Translations under genes and position numbers: made by a program
Shown: positions 24,501-33,241 of the stretch, piece by piece
Position numbering within the stretch: position 1 is the stretch's first letter
Layout of the letters: the number at the start of each line of letters is the position of its first letter
The notes under the pieces: model-generated
What the model was told of the DNA's origin: nothing
The model's database searches: none
The model's input: the letters and a program-made list of their open reading frames with translations, nothing else
NCBI GenBank assembly: GCA_002423495.1
Contig: DIWN01000092.1
Location: 1-49,347 of the forward strand
DNA from: Anaerolineaceae bacterium UBA6105
GTDB lineage: Bacteria; Chloroflexota; Anaerolineae; Anaerolineales; Anaerolineaceae
Direction of reading: 5' to 3'
DNA: 49,347 nt

Positions 24501-26463
24501 TCCTTGTTGAACAGCTAACACAGCGCTTAAGAGTTCTTTTACCCTTGAGGTCGATTTTGTGCATCTTTTGTAAGTACTCACTACCGCAATTACATTGAGG
24601 GGCTTGCAGCGGACTTTGCACCTGCCCACACTTAGTACAAAGTCTGACTTCAGTTGAGTTTTCGTATGCTTCATCTTCAGCAACATCTTCTCCAGTAGTG
24701 ACATTTTCATCCTCATTAGAGGAAGAAAGCTCGTTAGCAAAGATATAATAATTTGTGTTTCTTGCATTTTCAGTAATGTTTATCTGGCTATCTTGTAAGA
24801 GATACTGATTATTAATCTTGATTTCAAACCCTTCAGGGTTTTCATCCAAGCCGCTACCTGGTGTGGCTGTTCCAACAATATAGGCTGTTCCACAGCGTGT
24901 GCAGTTTGCTAACTCAAAAACTCGACTGCCACAATGTTCACAGAATTTTTTACGTTGTAGGAACAAGCGCGGTTTATCCTTGGGGTGGTCAGTGGTGTTC
25001 AAGCAAACGAACGCACCTTCCAATGCTCGTGCAAAGGTGTGATAGCGGGCTGGCAGGAGTGGCATTTCTTCCTCCCCTGTCTTTGCCATAACTGCCAAAG
25101 CAACCAGGTCAATCAAACCTTGTTCTGCCTGCGGATCGCCAGGAAAAACTTGCTCTGCAGCGACATGCAACAAGGCAGCCTTGTCATTTAGAGAACTGAT
25201 CAGTTTTCTGATGTTACTATCACCTTTTAAAACCTGGTACAAGAAAATTTGTGTTGCAAATTCCATTTTTTGTTGACTAGCAGTCGAAGCCTCAGCGATT
25301 ACTTTAGATGGCACACTTGCATCGGTCAGAATACTCTTGAGCTTGATCAAACTCTCAGCTGAGTTATTGTCGGCGTTAACAACTTTATTCAGTGAACGGT
25401 ATATATTGGGGGTGAGTTGTCCCCATGTCTCTCCAAGTGCATCTATCGGGAGATATTCCGCTCCGACGATATCCTGTTCATCCGGATTAGCTTCGTTCCA
25501 GAGAAAGCTCTTGTTGAAAAGATTGGTGGCAAATTTTGCTACCTCGCTATAATCTTTCACACCAGCTCCCAAGGTGGCAGACGTGGCAATGCCCTTGATT
25601 TTGCCGTGCTTATCGCCTGCAACCCGATCCTGCAAACGGCGAAGTAGCATGGCAATTTCCGTGGCATTTGCACCATCATAGACATGGGCTTCATCAAGCA
25701 CAATGAAATGCCAATGTGTGCCAGTTTCCCCATCAAACAGATTTGTGGCATTGGGTCGAAGAAGCAAGTATTCCAGCATGGCATAGTTGGTAGCAAGCAG
25801 GTGCGGTGGTGTAGCATGCATCTCCTCACGCGATTTCAACTCATTATCGATATCGGGTTCGGAATCGCCGTACATGTTTTTAAAACCCGCTTTGGCTTGC
25901 GCTTGTGTTTCGGGTGTTTCCTGGACGTTGATGTACCGTCCAAAAGTAATGGCAGGGTAATTCTCAAGGATTCGCCGCAGACGTTTCATCTGGTCATTTG
26001 CCAAAGCGTTCATGGGGTATAGCAACAATGCTCTCACGCCTGGTTGGCTCAATGTGCCTGCGTCTTGTTCACGCAAAAGAAAATCCAAGATCGGGATTAA
26101 GAAGGCTTCGGTCTTGCCAGACCCTGTACCTGTGCTGACCACCAGGTTACGACCGCTTACGGCTTTACGTATGGCTTTGACCTGATGCGCGTATAAAGGC
26201 CTGTCGTACTGCAGGGCATTGGAGCAGAGTTGTTCAAAGCGAGGCGAAAGAACCCCCTCGTCTACCAAATCGTGAATGCTTCTATCCTTTAGATAAGGTA
26301 ACGCAATCTGCAGCAGAGGTCCTTTGACGAGCATATCCTGGGCTTCTATTGCCTGGGCGAATTCCTCGCGGAGTTTTTCGTCCTGGAAGGGCTTAATCGT
26401 TTTCAGGTAATTGATGTAGGTCGACCTGATTTTTTCTGTTGTTTCCAGTGGGTGAATTGCCAT
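21520..26463 (-). CDS. DEAD/DEAH helicase with C-terminal DUF1998 zinc domain (DruE/DrmAB-like)
   Basis: The protein has 1647 residues. Walker A TGTGSGKT lies near residue 105, DEAH (VLDEAHVYDGANATE) near 256, SATLG near 295, and the helicase C-terminal motifs (TTFELGVDVGDL, QRAGRAGRR) near 1055-1085. Between the two helicase lobes is a large insert with Cys pairs (CEHCG, CTRCG, CTKCG, CNCG, CVSC). The C-terminus is DUF1998 (PGGAGHVENIKDHLQEAV ... CQCGEDTSCYNCLRNYSNQ). Such fusions occur as Druantia DruE and as single-chain counterparts of DISARM DrmA plus DrmB. It should translocate on or unwind DNA. The start at 26463 has AGGAAA upstream and follows the 1287-aa gene by 15 nt. Confidence 0.9.
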   Translation of the reverse strand: MAIHPLETTEKIRSTYINYLKTIKPFQDEKLREEFAQAIEAQDMLVKGPLLQIALPYLKDRSIHDLVDEGVLSPRFEQLCSNALQYDRPLYAHQVKAIRKAVSGRNLVVSTGTGSGKTEAFLIPILDFLLREQDAGTLSQPGVRALLLYPMNALANDQMKRLRRILENYPAITFGRYINVQETPETQAQAKAGFKNMYGDSEPDIDNELKSREEMHATPPHLLATNYAMLEYLLLRPNATNLFDGETGTHWHFIVLDEAHVYDGANATEIAMLLRRLQDRVAGDKHGKIKGIATSATLGAGVKDYSEVAKFATNLFNKSFLWNEANPDEQDIVGAEYLPIDALGETWGQLTPNIYRSLNKVVNADNNSAESLIKLKSILTDASVPSKVIAEASTASQQKMEFATQIFLYQVLKGDSNIRKLISSLNDKAALLHVAAEQVFPGDPQAEQGLIDLVALAVMAKTGEEEMPLLPARYHTFARALEGAFVCLNTTDHPKDKPRLFLQRKKFCEHCGSRVFELANCTRCGTAYIVGTATPGSGLDENPEGFEIKINNQYLLQDSQINITENARNTNYYIFANELSSSNEDENVTTGEDVAEDEAYENSTEVRLCTKCGQVQSPLQAPQCNCGSEYLQKMHKIDLKGKRTLKRCVSCSTRNSSGAVYRFLTGQDAPVSVIAGSLYDDLPPSKNQKERNHPGEGRKMLNFTDSRQNAAFFAPYMERAHMRNLRRGLILQTVKEQLRGPIRDLRLQDLLAPLVNRGDQIGLFKTTESPTEKQKKMAIWLMQDFTPLDRRISLEGLGLLSFEPAIPDTWPEFLKGSVLKLDRKETYNLLRLLLNSLRYQGAVTYLMPDQNIYKENEFSPRNRLLYFRFQEADPKAGVFSWMPSENHENTRSEYLKRLLISRGSSENEAKKVASALLKDIWDFIRNSEWNQVLNRINHPNNRIGVVYSLSHEMWRVNLPPDNFDEWMICSHCKNIYPAGVGDTCLTYFCPGPLEPLAKYKTELEANLFRINYSKKQLIPLEAEEHTAQWTAKKAAEVQSQFIKGEINLLSCSTTFELGVDVGDLQAVMMRNMPPTAANYIQRAGRAGRRTDSAAYIMTYAQRRSHDLTNYTDPVGMVSGKLKPPHTPLNNEKILRRHLHSIVFARFFKWVKIEFGVEYKNVGDFFCPEEGPNGREYLRQFLATKPDSLMAGIVNVIPTGVKEILGVEDWAWIHELTNENNEGVLDLAHDDINDDVNYLKEEISRLWNEATTTHNTKLIDIAKGKERIINQITSAELLGFLGSRNVLPKYGFPVDVVEMQTNHLDPKSGSNDVDLSRDLRVAIAEFAPGSQVIAGKKIWTGGGLKTHRTKSWEQVKYVICKNCQKMHQGFENEIPAICSCGEPLSNLREFIIPVTGFIAAPEVGLPGEEPPQHTYASSVYFGDYEQKKSEKFDSSTEFVLDNSLGLPALVRYSRFGYMILVNKGYSNGFDICKDCGYGKVVNFLDGGTLRNHKNPITGRECRGEIIHRVDLGHRYLTDVLEIKLSLPLALRGANPMRSLMYALLEGASESQGIRRSDIDGTLYYRSGGEAPSIILFDAVPGGAGHVENIKDHLQEAVLEGYKKVKNCQCGEDTSCYNCLRNYSNQRFHDDLQRGYAISIMRLLLKNGI

Positions 26464-26478
26464 GTCTATTTCCTCGCT

Positions 26479-29400
26479 TTAATTTACTTGATCAAAGTAC
26501 TGAATATCATTTATATTGAAGGCTATGTTTCCTTGTAGAATTCGAAAAGATAGAGGTTCAAAAGGATGTGTTTGACGGTGATGTTCATTCAATCTGCGTT
26601 GCTTGGGATGATAAAAATTATTGCAAACACTACAGCAGTATATCTGTTTTTCATTCCGAAATTGCAATGTCATTTGGCTAAAGTCCAAATCAACCTCTAT
26701 CCTGTCAAGTCCTGAGCCGCCTGCTAATCTAAGGATGAAGTTGGCATCCGCTTTCTTGACAGATTGTGCAGGAGTTCCGTCTAAGAGCTTAATACTTTCA
26801 ATTTGAACTTCTCCAAAAGGCGTGGATAAAGTCATTCCAGGGGTTAACAGACCCGCAGCAGATGGGAATTCCTCTTCCAACTTCAAGATATCTTTAGAAT
26901 AACGGTCTGAATCATTGTGTTGCCTGAGAACCTCTAAGGCTTTTTCTGGATCAAGTTTAAGAAACTCAATGAATTCCTCGTAAGTAACTTGTCCAAGCTG
27001 TTCCTTATCAATCAAAACTTGCCAGACCTCATCGCGATCGAGCCCAACAAGGATCTTCAAATATCGCAAGATCAACTCTCGCGATTTTTCGACAGTTAAT
27101 GCGCGCAACAGTAAGTCTTCCAACCATTCTGGAACGGTCTGGATATACTCTTCAACGACGGAGGGCAGGATTGCCATTAGCAAGCTATCCGCAGAAGCGC
27201 TCTGATCCAAACCCGCAATTACTTCCAATGCCCACAAACTCTGTTTAGGGTCCTCAGTCAATAACTCAGCGGCACTTTCAGCCGAGATCCGCCCTTGAGA
27301 AATCATAGTAATAACAATGGGCAACAATCCATCGTCTTTTCGAGTAAGTAGTGCCTTGATGCAGGTTGAAGTAACAAGCGGGTCGTCCACTTTCTCAAGC
27401 AGTATCTTGGCAGATTCTGAATAAATGCTTGGTGTGATCATGTGCAGGTATTCAACCAGGTTTGGATCACCTTGGGGATACTTATCCAGCATTTCACTCA
27501 CCAAATATTGGTGAAATGAATAATGATGAAAGAAGCTTTTCACAGGTTGGTACATATCTTTCTTATCCCGGATCCACTTAAGGGCACCCACCAGGGTCTG
27601 TACATCGCGCAGATGCCTAAGATGAGGTGCGGAAGCTGAAACAACCTCATCCCGTGCCTGTGAGTTTCCCATCGTATCGAGGATACAGGCTTTTTCGATC
27701 AATTGACGAAACTGCGCGTCATGCCCCTGTTGTGGTTTTTCAAGAAATGCCAGTCTTTCAGTGGGTGAGATCAAGTCGACTTTCAAGCAGGCTGCGTTTT
27801 CTGGCGGCACTACTGCTGTTGGTTCCCACTTGAACTTGGTGTAGAAGTAAATTTCATAACTTGATGGAGGCAGAGCAATATTGGTAAAGATGGTTTCGCC
27901 CCTGTTTTCATCCGGTATCTTTTGTTCAATGGTCGGGGCCCAAGGCAACCAGGTGGATTTGATCATCACACGACGGTTTTTGAGCGGTAAATCTTCCTTC
28001 CAAGTTAATTTCCAATCACACTCAGATACCTGTTCCAATCTTGCGTCCCTGACGTCCATCTCGGGGCTAATTTCCAACAGGGCATACCTGATCAGGGGGC
28101 TTCGATCGTCTTTTCGATAAACCAGTTGAAATTGAGCCTGGGTGTTAATGTTTCTGACAGTTTCACTAAACTGCAACAGCGAAACTTTTAACCAGTCCGG
28201 TTTGAAGCCAGTCTTGCGAAAATTAGACCATTGTAATAGGTTGCTTTCATTGTCCGATTCCACTAACTGGCAATTCATACGTTCCATCATTCCGCTGAGA
28301 CCGTGCATTTCCACATGTAAAGCGCGGCTTTCATATTGAGAAAATCTATCTTTTGAAACATGGAAGACGGTTTGTCCAAATTCAAGTAAGTTTGGCATAT
28401 TCTCTTCCACCAAACCCCAGCGCAAACGCACCACGGGAATGCTGACTGGAACGCGTATCTGTTCTCCAGTCCTGCTTTTCGTGATCAGATCCAGTGAGAT
28501 GCTTCGCAACAGAGGCGGTGCAATTATTGCGAAACCATTGTTTTCATGGACGATATCCACAGGATCCGCGCCTGGTTGGGTTTCGATCCAAGCCCCTTCC
28601 TGCAAGTAAATATTGAACTTAACTGGCTGGCGGGACTCTTCTGCTCTGGGCAATTCCTTGGAATAGTTCTGCAACAAGAGTTTTGGCCAAAGCCGCAAGC
28701 GGAAGTCGCCCTTAATTCCGCGTGGACCGATTACCTTGACCTCGTAGTTACCAGCCGGCTTGTCGCCTATTAAAGTCGCAAGCGGGAATATGGCACGAGA
28801 CCCTTCGAACAGGAGGTCATCCTGGTAATCCAGGAATTTGACCTGTCGGTCGATGGTCGGAGCGGCTTCTCCAATCGAGATAACGCGCACTTTCCAATCC
28901 CTCAGAGCCTGGTACATCGCGGTGCTAAGCGAAACAGGAATGCTTACCGAGGGTATCCCTGCGGTGTACAAAGGCTGGTCAAGATTTTCCTGGTAATCAA
29001 AACGATGCCCACCCCATAGCTCAGGCAGATCCACTTCCCGTGCCACCGGTACTATGTTACCGAGCACTTCTCCGTCCTGGTGGAGCAACAGCGAAATCGC
29101 GTTGGTCAGATCCCATTGTTCCAGCTTCCAATCTTTCCAGCCGCCAGAAAATATAGAAAAGGTGTCGATCCGTTCTGTGGTCACTGAATCAATCTCCATT
29201 TCAGCTGTTTTGGGCGTGAGCAGATACAAGACCTGGGCTGGCAGAGATTTGGCGTTTGGGACCTGTCGGTAGTTTGTACGAAAGGCGACAAGCGGAGCTT
29301 GATCAGACGGCGGGATTAAGGGAAGTGTCCAACGTCGCAATTCTGAGTCCTCTTGCAGGTCCTGTTTACTTGAAGATATGAAGACGGTCACTTGGGTAGT

Positions 29401-30342
29401 CGGGATTGGGATAGGGATAAACTCTTCAGCTGTGAATTCAACTGATTTGCGGTGATAGACCTCGCAGGGTATCACGATTGGCTCAATTTGTTCAGGCCAA
29501 GTGATTGTCCACTGCAACAACTGGCTGGCTGCCTGTGTAGTAACGATTTGTTCAGGGATACGCAGGATGACTGGTGACTCTTCAGAAAGTGGGTTAACCT
29601 CAAGGTAGGGTCGGCTCCAATGAAAGCCGCGATCCTCCCTTTCTTCGCTATACTGCTCGAAAAAGGTGTGGATATTGTAGGGTAGCACAGGCACTGCCGA
29701 AATGGGCAGCACTTCACCGTGATTTTCCCTGGCATGCCGCACCAGCTTGCAACAGGCTTCAAACCACGCGAGGCCCATGTCTCCACTATTTTCAAGGAAA
29801 TCCAACACGGGTCTCCCCACAGAATAGACGTGCTCAAGCAAGTAGTCCAAAGCTTCTTTTGGCGGAATATATCGCAAATCCTGTTGCGTTACAGCTGGGA
29901 CGACCATGCGCTCAAAGAAATCTGGCAGCGAGTAAGTGGGGATGCCGCCATGGAAGCGGATCGTTGCGACATAATAGTTGGGAGTATCAGCTACCGAGAA
30001 TGTCTTGAGATTGTTTTTTCGGGCTAAAGTTACGAATCTGCGGTGCCAGCCTGTGATGTGAAGGTCCTGGTCAGCGCCCACGCGCTGCTGCAGCGCCTGC
30101 CAATAGCCAGCCTGGTCGTTGTGCATGGCAAAATGCGCCAGGAGAGTCATAAAAGCGTAGGGGTAACGATTGGTGAGACTACCAGTAGCCTTGGTAAATT
30201 TATCGAATCCAGCTAAGAATCGCCGAACCACTTCCGCCAATTCATCCAAATCTGGTTCCGATAGTGGTATTTCGCCGATGATGCGTAAGCCGCTATCAAA
30301 GAAGGGTTTAAGTCGTTTTTCCCATTCACTCAATGTCTGCAT
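26479..30342 (-). CDS. 1287-aa unknown protein with C-terminal C2H2-type zinc finger
   Basis: I recognise no named family. The N-terminal part (about 1-240) is helical and has a striking HGGIPTYSLPDFF motif at 131-143. The middle (about 240-800) reads as repeated beta-sandwich-like segments (VTVFISSSKQDL, GNYEVKVIGPRGIKGDFRLR, SSYEIYFYTKFKWEP). Residues about 830-1150 are helical and HEAT-like. The C-terminus has CSVC followed by two His (EHHRQTH), a Cys2-His2 finger that probably binds nucleic acid. The start at 30342 has GGAGGGAAG upstream; it follows the methylase by 26 nt and precedes the helicase by 15. It may be the scaffold or sensor of the operon. Confidence 0.6.
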   Translation of the reverse strand: MQTLSEWEKRLKPFFDSGLRIIGEIPLSEPDLDELAEVVRRFLAGFDKFTKATGSLTNRYPYAFMTLLAHFAMHNDQAGYWQALQQRVGADQDLHITGWHRRFVTLARKNNLKTFSVADTPNYYVATIRFHGGIPTYSLPDFFERMVVPAVTQQDLRYIPPKEALDYLLEHVYSVGRPVLDFLENSGDMGLAWFEACCKLVRHARENHGEVLPISAVPVLPYNIHTFFEQYSEEREDRGFHWSRPYLEVNPLSEESPVILRIPEQIVTTQAASQLLQWTITWPEQIEPIVIPCEVYHRKSVEFTAEEFIPIPIPTTQVTVFISSSKQDLQEDSELRRWTLPLIPPSDQAPLVAFRTNYRQVPNAKSLPAQVLYLLTPKTAEMEIDSVTTERIDTFSIFSGGWKDWKLEQWDLTNAISLLLHQDGEVLGNIVPVAREVDLPELWGGHRFDYQENLDQPLYTAGIPSVSIPVSLSTAMYQALRDWKVRVISIGEAAPTIDRQVKFLDYQDDLLFEGSRAIFPLATLIGDKPAGNYEVKVIGPRGIKGDFRLRLWPKLLLQNYSKELPRAEESRQPVKFNIYLQEGAWIETQPGADPVDIVHENNGFAIIAPPLLRSISLDLITKSRTGEQIRVPVSIPVVRLRWGLVEENMPNLLEFGQTVFHVSKDRFSQYESRALHVEMHGLSGMMERMNCQLVESDNESNLLQWSNFRKTGFKPDWLKVSLLQFSETVRNINTQAQFQLVYRKDDRSPLIRYALLEISPEMDVRDARLEQVSECDWKLTWKEDLPLKNRRVMIKSTWLPWAPTIEQKIPDENRGETIFTNIALPPSSYEIYFYTKFKWEPTAVVPPENAACLKVDLISPTERLAFLEKPQQGHDAQFRQLIEKACILDTMGNSQARDEVVSASAPHLRHLRDVQTLVGALKWIRDKKDMYQPVKSFFHHYSFHQYLVSEMLDKYPQGDPNLVEYLHMITPSIYSESAKILLEKVDDPLVTSTCIKALLTRKDDGLLPIVITMISQGRISAESAAELLTEDPKQSLWALEVIAGLDQSASADSLLMAILPSVVEEYIQTVPEWLEDLLLRALTVEKSRELILRYLKILVGLDRDEVWQVLIDKEQLGQVTYEEFIEFLKLDPEKALEVLRQHNDSDRYSKDILKLEEEFPSAAGLLTPGMTLSTPFGEVQIESIKLLDGTPAQSVKKADANFILRLAGGSGLDRIEVDLDFSQMTLQFRNEKQIYCCSVCNNFYHPKQRRLNEHHRQTHPFEPLSFRILQGNIAFNINDIQYFDQVN

Positions 30343-30368
30343 ATTGTCTTCCCTCCTTGCTCCCTTAT

Positions 30369-33146
30369 TTAAAAAAGCTGTGTTTGTTTCGGCTGTTTTC
30401 TGGAACGGTTCAGGGCGTTATCGTAATAGAGTTTCAGCTTGGGGTCTTCCTGCAGCGCTTGCTCAGGCAGGCGTTCCGCCACCGCCACGATGCGGTCGTA
30501 GGCGTGTTCTGCCCAGGCTTTGCTGAAACCCGCCTTGATGGCTTCGGCGCGGAAAACCTTGATTTTGCCGCTACCGCGCGTGTACTCGTTGAACTCATGC
30601 AGCAGCGCCTGCTCGCGCAGGGCTTCCAGATCGGCTTGCTTTTCCAAATTGGGTACGAACCAGCGTTCCTCTTCATCCTGCAAGAAGCTCTGCCTGAGGA
30701 TCACCTGCAGCTCAGGCAATTTTTCGTAGCGTTCCTGGTGAAGCTGCCTGAGGAACTTGGGCTGCAGGTCGCTGTAAGTTTGCGGTCCGTTGCCAGTTGT
30801 TGGGTCCAACTCACCTTTGAGCCACTGGATGGCGCTGGCTTCGTCGGTCACAAACAGCGAAAGCTGTTCCACTTTGTCCGAAATCAAGCGTAATTGGTCG
30901 TAAGCAAAAGCCTGGGAGGGCGTGAAAGCCATACCATCGCGCATCAACCAGTGCTGCGAAAGCCCCTGGTAGAACTCGCTGGAGGAAAGCGGGATGGTCA
31001 GCCCGCGAACCAGGTGGAAAGCCAGCATGCGGTCGTAGAGCAGGTAGGGCATACGCTCACTCTGAATTTGGATGTTGCCACCCTGCGCGTCTGGCATGGG
31101 AAGCTGCTCAAGGTGCTGGCGGATGAACTCCCAGGCACCCTGGGAGGTACCGCCTTCGATGGCGAACTGCCGTTCAAATTCATCAGATGGTTTATAAGCA
31201 GAGAGAATCAAATCTTGCTTTACTGCCGCTTTAGTCGTAACCTGTTTAAAAGATGATTGTTGCTTGTCTAGTATGCGGACATCAGCCAGGATAAAGCCGG
31301 CGCGTTGAAGAGCTTCTTGGATCGAATTCCACACTGCATTTTGTGAGTTGTGAAATTCCACTGTCATCCAATGACCTGGTTTTAGCAATTGGTAAAAATT
31401 TATGAAGCAACCTTCCATTAAAGATTGGTATTCAATCATTTCTTTTTTTTGTGTTTTGTTAATAATTGCTTCATCATTGTTATTGGAATTGACTTTTAGC
31501 CAAGACTCCCACAACGAATTTAGTTCTGAATACATCAAATTACCACCAAAGGGCGGATCAACAAAAACGTAATCAATTGATGATAAAGTTTGATTTTCTT
31601 TAGTTGAAGATTCAGTCGAAATTAATGAATCATCGTAGATGTTGTTTATTATTGAATCACGAATGTTCGGAATTTTTTCATAATTGCCTTTTATTACATT
31701 TTTTTCAATTGGCAAGGAACTTGCGTATAAAGTACCAGTCTGATGACTGGTTAGTACTGGTTTGCTACCCCCAGTCTTAAAAATAATCCTTGTCATCTTT
31801 GTGCTATGGGTAAGATTATAAGATGAGACCATGAACACAATTCGTGAAGTTATTTCTTTGTTGCCTAAAGCATTTAGATAACTATACAATTTTGATAAAA
31901 CATAAAGATTTCGATTTGTATAAAAATGATGCACATGTGTCAAGCCGTGACTGCTCTTTGGCTGTGCAGTATTGAAACCATCTGGCATCTGATCTGTTGG
32001 AAATAGGTATGGGATCTCACTTTCCTCAATATTCTTGATTAGTTGTAGATCGGATTCATCTGGTTTTTTCTCAAAACGCTTCTTACCAATGGAATAATTG
32101 ATCAACACCGGTACCTGGCGGGCTCGCTTGATGGTCTGGTGTAAGGCGCGATCGTAGAGTGTATCAAAAACCCGTTCCAATCGGAGCGCACCACTATCCT
32201 TTTTGAGGCTTTTTGCCAGCAGGCTGCCACAGCCTGGACATTCCCAGGTGCTCTTAATACCGCCTTCTTCCCTGTTCACCGCGACGTCCCAAAAGACCAT
32301 CTCCTGCCCACAGTGAGGGCAGCGGAAAACATCCGACCAGACGGTGTAGTTGATCCTGCCCTTGACGCGGTTTGGGTCATCGCAGTTCGGGTGCCAGGTT
32401 TCGTACATCCAACCGCATTCCGCTTCCACTTCCGCCAGGATGCGTTTGGCTTCGCGCTCAAAGGCTTGCGCGTCAACCGGGGTGTTGTAGTTGTAGGCAA
32501 TGAAGGTCGCCGCCGGTGAAAGGTCATTCAGGACTGCCTTGCGGGTGCCTAGGCGCGAAATGGCTTTGTCGCCTTCCCAAACCACGCCCTTACTATCCAC
32601 GCGGTAGCCCAGGCTCTCGACAGTTTTCTTATCGCCGCACAGTTGGGCTGCCACACCGGTCATGCCAGTGCCGCAAAAGCCGTCAAAGACGATGTCACCC
32701 GGGTCGGTGTAGTGCAGGATGTAACGCATGATGGCTTTGTGGGGCACCTTGGTATGGTAGGAATGGGCGTTGTAGATCGGGTCGTTCTTTCCCTCGCTCA
32801 CATCCGCGGCGAAGGGCTCGCGCTGGTAGACATGCTTGCCTGGGGGCAGGTTCTCATCATCCGGCAGACCCAATTTCTGGCGAATGTTGCGGCGTTCCTG
32901 CTGCCACTTCTCCAGGATCTCGGGCAGGAAGGGGTTGGGGCAGGCGGTGTAATAAGGTGGGTCCGAAAGCGCCAAAATGGCTTCATCCGTGCCAATCGGA
33001 AAACCTTCGATCTTGCGAAATTCAGGATCCTTGAGATACTCCGCCAGCCGCTGTCGGTAAACCTCTTTTTCCTCTTGTGACATCTGCGTTTCCGACTCGT
33101 TTTCAAAAAGCAGGGTGTTATCCTGGGGAACCGAGTTGTTTGCCAT
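30369..33146 (-). CDS. DNA methyltransferase of the operon (COG1743/DUF1156-like adenine or N4-cytosine type)
   Basis: The protein has 925 residues. Near the N-terminus is SDPPYYTACPNPF. The S-adenosylmethionine motif FDGFCGTGMTG lies near residue 152, a zinc ribbon CPHCG...CPGCG at about 272-305, and the catalytic VDPPFGGNLMYSELNSLWESW near 530. DPPF implies amino-methylation of adenine or cytosine N4. It probably marks self DNA for the system. The start is set at 33146, with GGAGAGGA 8 nt upstream; a longer frame begins inside the 33179-33214 hairpin and lacks a ribosome site. Codons for residues about 355-650 are far AT-richer than the rest, which suggests a swapped specificity region. Confidence 0.85.
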   Translation of the reverse strand: MANNSVPQDNTLLFENESETQMSQEEKEVYRQRLAEYLKDPEFRKIEGFPIGTDEAILALSDPPYYTACPNPFLPEILEKWQQERRNIRQKLGLPDDENLPPGKHVYQREPFAADVSEGKNDPIYNAHSYHTKVPHKAIMRYILHYTDPGDIVFDGFCGTGMTGVAAQLCGDKKTVESLGYRVDSKGVVWEGDKAISRLGTRKAVLNDLSPAATFIAYNYNTPVDAQAFEREAKRILAEVEAECGWMYETWHPNCDDPNRVKGRINYTVWSDVFRCPHCGQEMVFWDVAVNREEGGIKSTWECPGCGSLLAKSLKKDSGALRLERVFDTLYDRALHQTIKRARQVPVLINYSIGKKRFEKKPDESDLQLIKNIEESEIPYLFPTDQMPDGFNTAQPKSSHGLTHVHHFYTNRNLYVLSKLYSYLNALGNKEITSRIVFMVSSYNLTHSTKMTRIIFKTGGSKPVLTSHQTGTLYASSLPIEKNVIKGNYEKIPNIRDSIINNIYDDSLISTESSTKENQTLSSIDYVFVDPPFGGNLMYSELNSLWESWLKVNSNNNDEAIINKTQKKEMIEYQSLMEGCFINFYQLLKPGHWMTVEFHNSQNAVWNSIQEALQRAGFILADVRILDKQQSSFKQVTTKAAVKQDLILSAYKPSDEFERQFAIEGGTSQGAWEFIRQHLEQLPMPDAQGGNIQIQSERMPYLLYDRMLAFHLVRGLTIPLSSSEFYQGLSQHWLMRDGMAFTPSQAFAYDQLRLISDKVEQLSLFVTDEASAIQWLKGELDPTTGNGPQTYSDLQPKFLRQLHQERYEKLPELQVILRQSFLQDEEERWFVPNLEKQADLEALREQALLHEFNEYTRGSGKIKVFRAEAIKAGFSKAWAEHAYDRIVAVAERLPEQALQEDPKLKLYYDNALNRSRKQPKQTQLF

Positions 33147-33178
33147 TTTCTGAATCCTCTCCTCTAAATACCAATATG

Positions 33179-33214
33179 ACACAAGGATAACACCATCAGA
33201 TGTTATCCTTGTGT
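33179..33214. terminator. 14-bp perfect hairpin between the ATPase and methylase genes
   Basis: ACACAAGGATAACA (33179-33192) and its exact inverse (33201-33214) surround an 8-nt loop. It lies 27 nt after the ATPase stop and 32 nt before the methylase ATG. No T-run follows on the minus strand. It could attenuate transcription, protect the upstream mRNA, or be an operator setting the ATPase to methylase ratio. Confidence 0.65.
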
Positions 33215-33241
33215 TGTTTAGCTAATTGCATCCCTCATCCA

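Noticed and set aside
33147..33182. N-terminal extension of the methylase
   Set aside because: It begins inside the perfect hairpin and contains the ribosome site that serves the ATG at 33146.
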